8,178 nucleotides of DNA from Hyphomicrobiales bacterium (GTDB lineage Bacteria > Pseudomonadota > Alphaproteobacteria > Rhizobiales > Aestuariivirgaceae): positions 10,283 through 18,460 of the forward strand of contig PLXI01000119.1 in assembly GCA_003151375.1 (NCBI GenBank), read 5' to 3'. Under the pieces are notes generated by a model. The model searched no databases and was not told the origin of the DNA. It saw only the letters and a program-made list of their open reading frames with translations. Of this stretch, positions 5,574 to 8,178 are shown one piece after another. The position numbers and the translations under genes were made by a program. The first letter of the stretch is position 1, and each line of letters begins with the position of its first letter.

Positions 5574-6476
5574 TTGCAAGATCCAATACAATCAAGACAA
5601 GGCTTTGGCTTGGTTGTACTGGCGACTTTGGGCTGGAGCCTTTCAGGCCTGTTTGTTCGGTTGTTACCCAATCTTGATGGGTGGCAAATCTCGTGCTGGC
5701 GCGGGTTTTGGCTTGCCATAACTTTGCTGGTTTATCTTACATTGCGCCACCGCGGTGGCTTGGTAGATGCCTTCCGGCAAGTGCCACTCGCAGCTATGAT
5801 TATCTCTGCAGTTGGCTTTGCATTTGGCACCACTTGTTATGTTGCATCCCTCACCATCACCAATACGGCCACGGTTTCCACAATCGGCGCAACATCACCA
5901 TTGATTACGGCCTTGCTCAGTTACTGGGTGATAGGCGAAAGGCCTTCTGCACTGAATTGGCTGGCTGGCGTTTTGGCAATAATAGGTGTGGTCGTTATCG
6001 TTAGGCATGGCTATGCGGAGCATAATACTTGGGGCATCGTTTTGGCTTTGGGAGTTCCAATTACCTTTGCACTGCAGACGCTTTTACTGCGGCTCTACCG
6101 CCATTTTGACATGATGACCGCCTTTTGCATTGGTGGTTTTCTGAGTTTTGTAGTTGGAGGTGTTGCAAGCATAACAGTCTCCAAAAATTCCGCCTTTATA
6201 CTCACCGGCCATGACATGGGTTTGTTGTTAGTGATGGGTGCAGTGCAACTCGGCCTGCCGCTCATTCTTTATGGTTGGGGCGCCAAATCAGTTTCAGCCG
6301 TCATGCTGGCCATCATCGCAATGTTGGATGCAGTGTTCAATCCCTTTTGGTCTTGGGCCTTTGCCAATGAGATGCCTGATATGAATACGCTTATTGGTGG
6401 CTCAATCATTCTTGCTGCAGTTGTGGTTAGCATTGCAACCAGTAGGGACAGCAGACCAGACACTCCTCACGCATGA
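5574..6476 (+). CDS. DMT-superfamily (EamA) transporter, first of a pair
   Basis: About 300 residues, inner-membrane, with two EamA repeats and about ten predicted membrane helices. The first repeat runs about 11-145 and ends near GERPSALNWLAGVLAIIGVVVIVRH, the family's conserved glutamate-containing loop and fifth helix. The second runs about 152-289 and contains LDAVFNPFWSWAFANE (251-266), the matching loop. EamA proteins export or import small metabolites such as amino acids; the substrate here is unknown. I chose a TTG at 5574 because GGGAG (5563-5567) sits six bases upstream. An earlier in-frame TTG at 5553 has no ribosome binding site and would only lengthen the polar N terminus by seven residues. 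Its TGA overlaps the ATG of the next transporter. It lies 76 bases after the FAD-GcvT gene on the same strand, so co-transcription is possible but unproven. Confidence 0.88.
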   Translation: MQDPIQSRQGFGLVVLATLGWSLSGLFVRLLPNLDGWQISCWRGFWLAITLLVYLTLRHRGGLVDAFRQVPLAAMIISAVGFAFGTTCYVASLTITNTATVSTIGATSPLITALLSYWVIGERPSALNWLAGVLAIIGVVVIVRHGYAEHNTWGIVLALGVPITFALQTLLLRLYRHFDMMTAFCIGGFLSFVVGGVASITVSKNSAFILTGHDMGLLLVMGAVQLGLPLILYGWGAKSVSAVMLAIIAMLDAVFNPFWSWAFANEMPDMNTLIGGSIILAAVVVSIATSRDSRPDTPHA

Positions 6477-7342
6477 GCAGAAGTGGTGCAACCGCTATCG
6501 GCTTCCTCGCGATTGCTATGTGGGCAACCTTGGCCGCACTATCATCTTTGGCTGTGGTTATTCCGCCATTTGAGTTGACAGCGATCACATTTTTCATTGG
6601 CAGCCTGGTTGGTATGGCCAGTTGGGTGAAGCGGCCAACTGCGGTTAAAGCACTTGCACAAAATTGGAAAGTTTGGGCTTTGGGTGTGGGTGGTTTGTTC
6701 AGCTATCACGCATTGTATTTTGCAGCGGTGCAAAATGCGCCGGCAATTGATGTCTCATTGATTGCGTATTTATGGCCGACGCTGATCGTGGTTCTTTCTG
6801 GCCTTTTGCCAGGAGAGAAAATTCGGTTGCATCACATTATCGGAACGGCGTTGGGTTTGTTGGGTGCTGCATTGGTGATCAGCCATGGAAACACACAAGT
6901 ATTCGTCGGCGGGATTCAGCTTGGGCACTTGTTGGCTCTGCCTCTGCCGCTCATCTGGGCCGGCTATTCACTGTTGGCACGCACCACCAAAAAAGTGCCC
7001 ACAGATGTGATTGCTGGCTTTTGCTTGGCTACAGCGGTGCTATCGGGTTTGGCACATGTTATGCTTGAGCCCACGATTTGGCCGCAAAGCGCAGGCGCTT
7101 GGGCGGCTATTGGCGCTCTTGGGTTTTTTCCGGTTGGCGTTGCTTTTTATGCGTGGGATTTTGGCCTCAAGCATGGCGACATATTTGTGCTGGGTGCTCT
7201 ATCCTATTGCTCGCCTTTGTTCTCAACCCTGTTGTTGATTGCAACTGGCCTTGCAACTTTCCACTGGAGTGTTGCGCTGGCCTGCGTGTTGATTACGCTA
7301 GGCGCTATGATTGCGGCGAAGGATACATTCAAGCGGATTTAA
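6473..7342 (+). CDS. DMT-superfamily (EamA) transporter, second of a pair, YddG-like features
   Basis: 289 residues, inner-membrane, about ten helices in two EamA repeats (about 8-137 and 148-282). Landmarks are LIAYLWPTLIVVLSGLLPGEK (96-116) at the end of the first repeat and a second-repeat segment (221-260) reading VGVAFYAWDFGLKHGDI then SYCSPLFSTLLL. The second segment resembles the YddG-type aromatic amino acid exporter branch more than the general EamA group; this is recalled resemblance, not an alignment. It differs clearly from the preceding transporter, so the two are not recent duplicates. It starts within the stop of that gene (ATGA), which implies coupled synthesis in similar amounts. 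Its last 14 bases overlap the convergent hydrolase gene, leaving no room for a terminator between them. Confidence 0.88.
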   Translation: MSRSGATAIGFLAIAMWATLAALSSLAVVIPPFELTAITFFIGSLVGMASWVKRPTAVKALAQNWKVWALGVGGLFSYHALYFAAVQNAPAIDVSLIAYLWPTLIVVLSGLLPGEKIRLHHIIGTALGLLGAALVISHGNTQVFVGGIQLGHLLALPLPLIWAGYSLLARTTKKVPTDVIAGFCLATAVLSGLAHVMLEPTIWPQSAGAWAAIGALGFFPVGVAFYAWDFGLKHGDIFVLGALSYCSPLFSTLLLIATGLATFHWSVALACVLITLGAMIAAKDTFKRI

Positions 7343-8108
7343 AAACGTCCTTGGCCCGGCGAATAGTCGTGAAAACTTCCAAATCCGTGGCGCTCTCCAT
7401 TCCCAAATTTCGGCGGATAGCGGGATCATTCAGTCGCAAATAGGGGTTGGTTTTAAACTCATCGCCCATGCTTGACGGGCATGTCATTTTGCCCTGCTTG
7501 ATGAGGGCTTCTACCTCATTGCGCCTAGCCTGCAAATGGCGATTGTCGGGATCAATTGTCAGAGCAAAAGTGCAATTGGCCAAGGTATATTCATGGCCGC
7601 AGTAGAGGTAAGTAAGCGGCGGCAAAGATTTAAACTGGGTGACCGAGTGGTACATCTGTTCCATCGTACCCTCAATCACGCGGCCACAGCCCACGGAGAA
7701 TAAAGTGTCGGCTGCAAATAGAGAGAATTCTTCTGGCATGTGAAAGGCGATATGGCCTTTGGTGTGGCCCGGGCAATCTATCACATCAACTTTGCGCCCC
7801 GCCCACTGAAAGCTTTCGCCACCGCGCACAGCGATATCTAACCCCGGAATTTTATCGGCCTCAGCCGCTGGACCAATGACCTTGCAGCCAAATAGTTCCT
7901 TCAATTGCAAAATGCCGTCGGTATGATCAGCATGGTGATGGGTGACAAATATATGGGTGAGTTGGCGGCCAAATTTGCGCAACTCTTTTTCAATGGCATC
8001 GGCGTCCGGTGCATCAATTGCGGCAGTGGATCCACTTTTGCTTTCGTGAAGGATCAGACCATAGTTATCGCTTCGGCACATAAACGGCCGCATATCGATA
8101 TGAGACAT
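7329..8108 (-). CDS. gloB: GloB-like hydroxyacylglutathione hydrolase (glyoxalase II, metallo-beta-lactamase fold)
   Basis: A 259-residue enzyme of usual glyoxalase II length, which hydrolyses S-D-lactoylglutathione to D-lactate and glutathione in the cytosol. The binuclear metal ligands are all visible: THHHADH (56-62), CPGHTKGH with His115, the bridging Asp134 in FAADTLF, and His172 in YCGHEYT. The N-terminal SDNYGLIL (13-20) and GCGRVIEGTMEQM (140-152) are typical of GloB. A C-terminal substrate-binding extension with LQARRNEVEALI (192-203) and NPYLRLNDP (221-229) separates it from generic metallo-beta-lactamase proteins. The ATG at 8108 is preceded by GGGG (8116-8119 on the plus strand) seven bases away, supporting the start. 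No glyoxalase I gene is in view. The 3' end overlaps the second transporter by 14 bp. Confidence 0.92.
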   Translation of the reverse strand: MSHIDMRPFMCRSDNYGLILHESKSGSTAAIDAPDADAIEKELRKFGRQLTHIFVTHHHADHTDGILQLKELFGCKVIGPAAEADKIPGLDIAVRGGESFQWAGRKVDVIDCPGHTKGHIAFHMPEEFSLFAADTLFSVGCGRVIEGTMEQMYHSVTQFKSLPPLTYLYCGHEYTLANCTFALTIDPDNRHLQARRNEVEALIKQGKMTCPSSMGDEFKTNPYLRLNDPAIRRNLGMESATDLEVFTTIRRAKDVFKSA

Positions 8109-8137
8109 ATATTTACCCCAATTTCTGGCAAGGATGA

Positions 8138-8155
8138 CGCGATCAATTTATCGCG
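8138..8155. promoter_or_regulatory. 18-bp dyad upstream of the gloB-type gene, candidate operator
   Basis: CGCGAT (8138-8143) and ATCGCG (8150-8155) are perfect reverse complements around CAATTT, whose central AATT is itself palindromic, so 16 of 18 positions are symmetric. It lies 30 bases upstream of the GloB start codon and 15 bases upstream of a possible divergent ATG at 8170. A position between two divergent genes and the even symmetry suit a dimeric regulator's binding site. No regulator is identifiable from this window. Confidence 0.35.
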
Positions 8156-8169
8156 CTAGTCTCTCGCCA

Positions 8170-8178
8170 ATGCATATT
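8170..8178 (+). CDS. Possible first codons of a divergent gene (cut by window edge)
   Basis: ATG at 8170 opens a frame reading Met-His-Ile up to the edge. In many Rhizobiales, as I recall, gloB is divergent from a SAM-dependent methyltransferase whose product begins Met-His, which is why I note it. No ribosome binding site is obvious, and three codons cannot establish a gene. Confidence 0.2.

Noticed and set aside
7078..7443. Plus-strand frame running past the end of the second transporter
   Set aside because: It is an alternative frame of the transporter continuing antisense through the hydrolase gene; no ribosome binding site or domain.
2963..8108. A formaldehyde detoxification circuit linking the demethylase to the GloB-like hydrolase
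   Set aside because: Glyoxalase II acts on lactoylglutathione, not S-formylglutathione. The two genes are on opposite strands, and the GcvT domain already captures the one-carbon unit. There is no positive evidence for the link.
7905..8159. Plus-strand open frame opposite the start of the GloB-like gene
   Set aside because: It covers the reverse complement of conserved metal-binding motifs of the hydrolase, so it is a shadow.
1..8178. CRISPR array, tRNA, insertion sequence, phage or defence island
   Set aside because: I saw no regularly spaced direct repeats, cloverleaf-like sequence, transposase, integrase or defence domain. All genes belong to ordinary metabolic families with similar base use.

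Overview
This is a compact bacterial chromosomal window. I read it as alphaproteobacterial, probably Hyphomicrobiales-like, because of the family resemblances: a GcvT-fused FAD dehydrogenase of dimethylglycine/sarcosine dehydrogenase type, a GloB-type hydrolase, a CobW GTPase and a YffB/ArsC-like protein. Base composition looks close to 50% GC by eye. The taxonomic call is inference from protein resemblance only. I see no tRNA, rRNA, IS element, CRISPR array, phage gene or foreign-looking island, and no gene-free stretch reaches 300 bases. The largest gaps are about 55-80 bases.

Layout. Bases 2-115 are the 3' end of an upstream gene with an acidic, low-complexity tail. Its stop overlaps the start of a CobW/COG0523 metal-chaperone GTPase (115-1179), followed one base later by an ArsC/Spx-like protein (1181-1531). 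A TusA-type sulfur carrier (1515-1754, minus strand) converges on and overlaps the ArsC-like gene. Head to head with it are a MOSC-domain protein (best start 1793) and mobA (2371-2907), which overlap at ATGA. A candidate promoter begins right after the mobA stop and would serve an 844-residue FAD oxidoreductase-aminomethyltransferase fusion (2963-5497). Two EamA/DMT-family transporters follow, overlapping at ATGA (best start 5574, to 7342). A GloB-like metallo-beta-lactamase-fold hydrolase (7329-8108, minus strand) converges on and overlaps the second transporter. The right edge has a clean dyad and perhaps the first three codons of a divergent gene.

How the genes may work together. The clearest functional cluster is tusA, MOSC and mobA, which joins persulfide sulfur carriage with molybdenum-cofactor handling and maturation. 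The ArsC-like thiol protein and the CobW GTPase add redox and metal-delivery themes, but a functional link to them is only positional. The FAD-GcvT fusion should oxidatively demethylate an N-methylated glycine-type substrate and pass the one-carbon unit to tetrahydrofolate. The two downstream transporters are candidates for moving small metabolites, with unknown substrates. Nothing here is clearly a new system. The most interesting points are the sulfur/Moco cluster with its tiny shared divergent promoter region, the paired transporters, and several short inverted repeats at gene starts.
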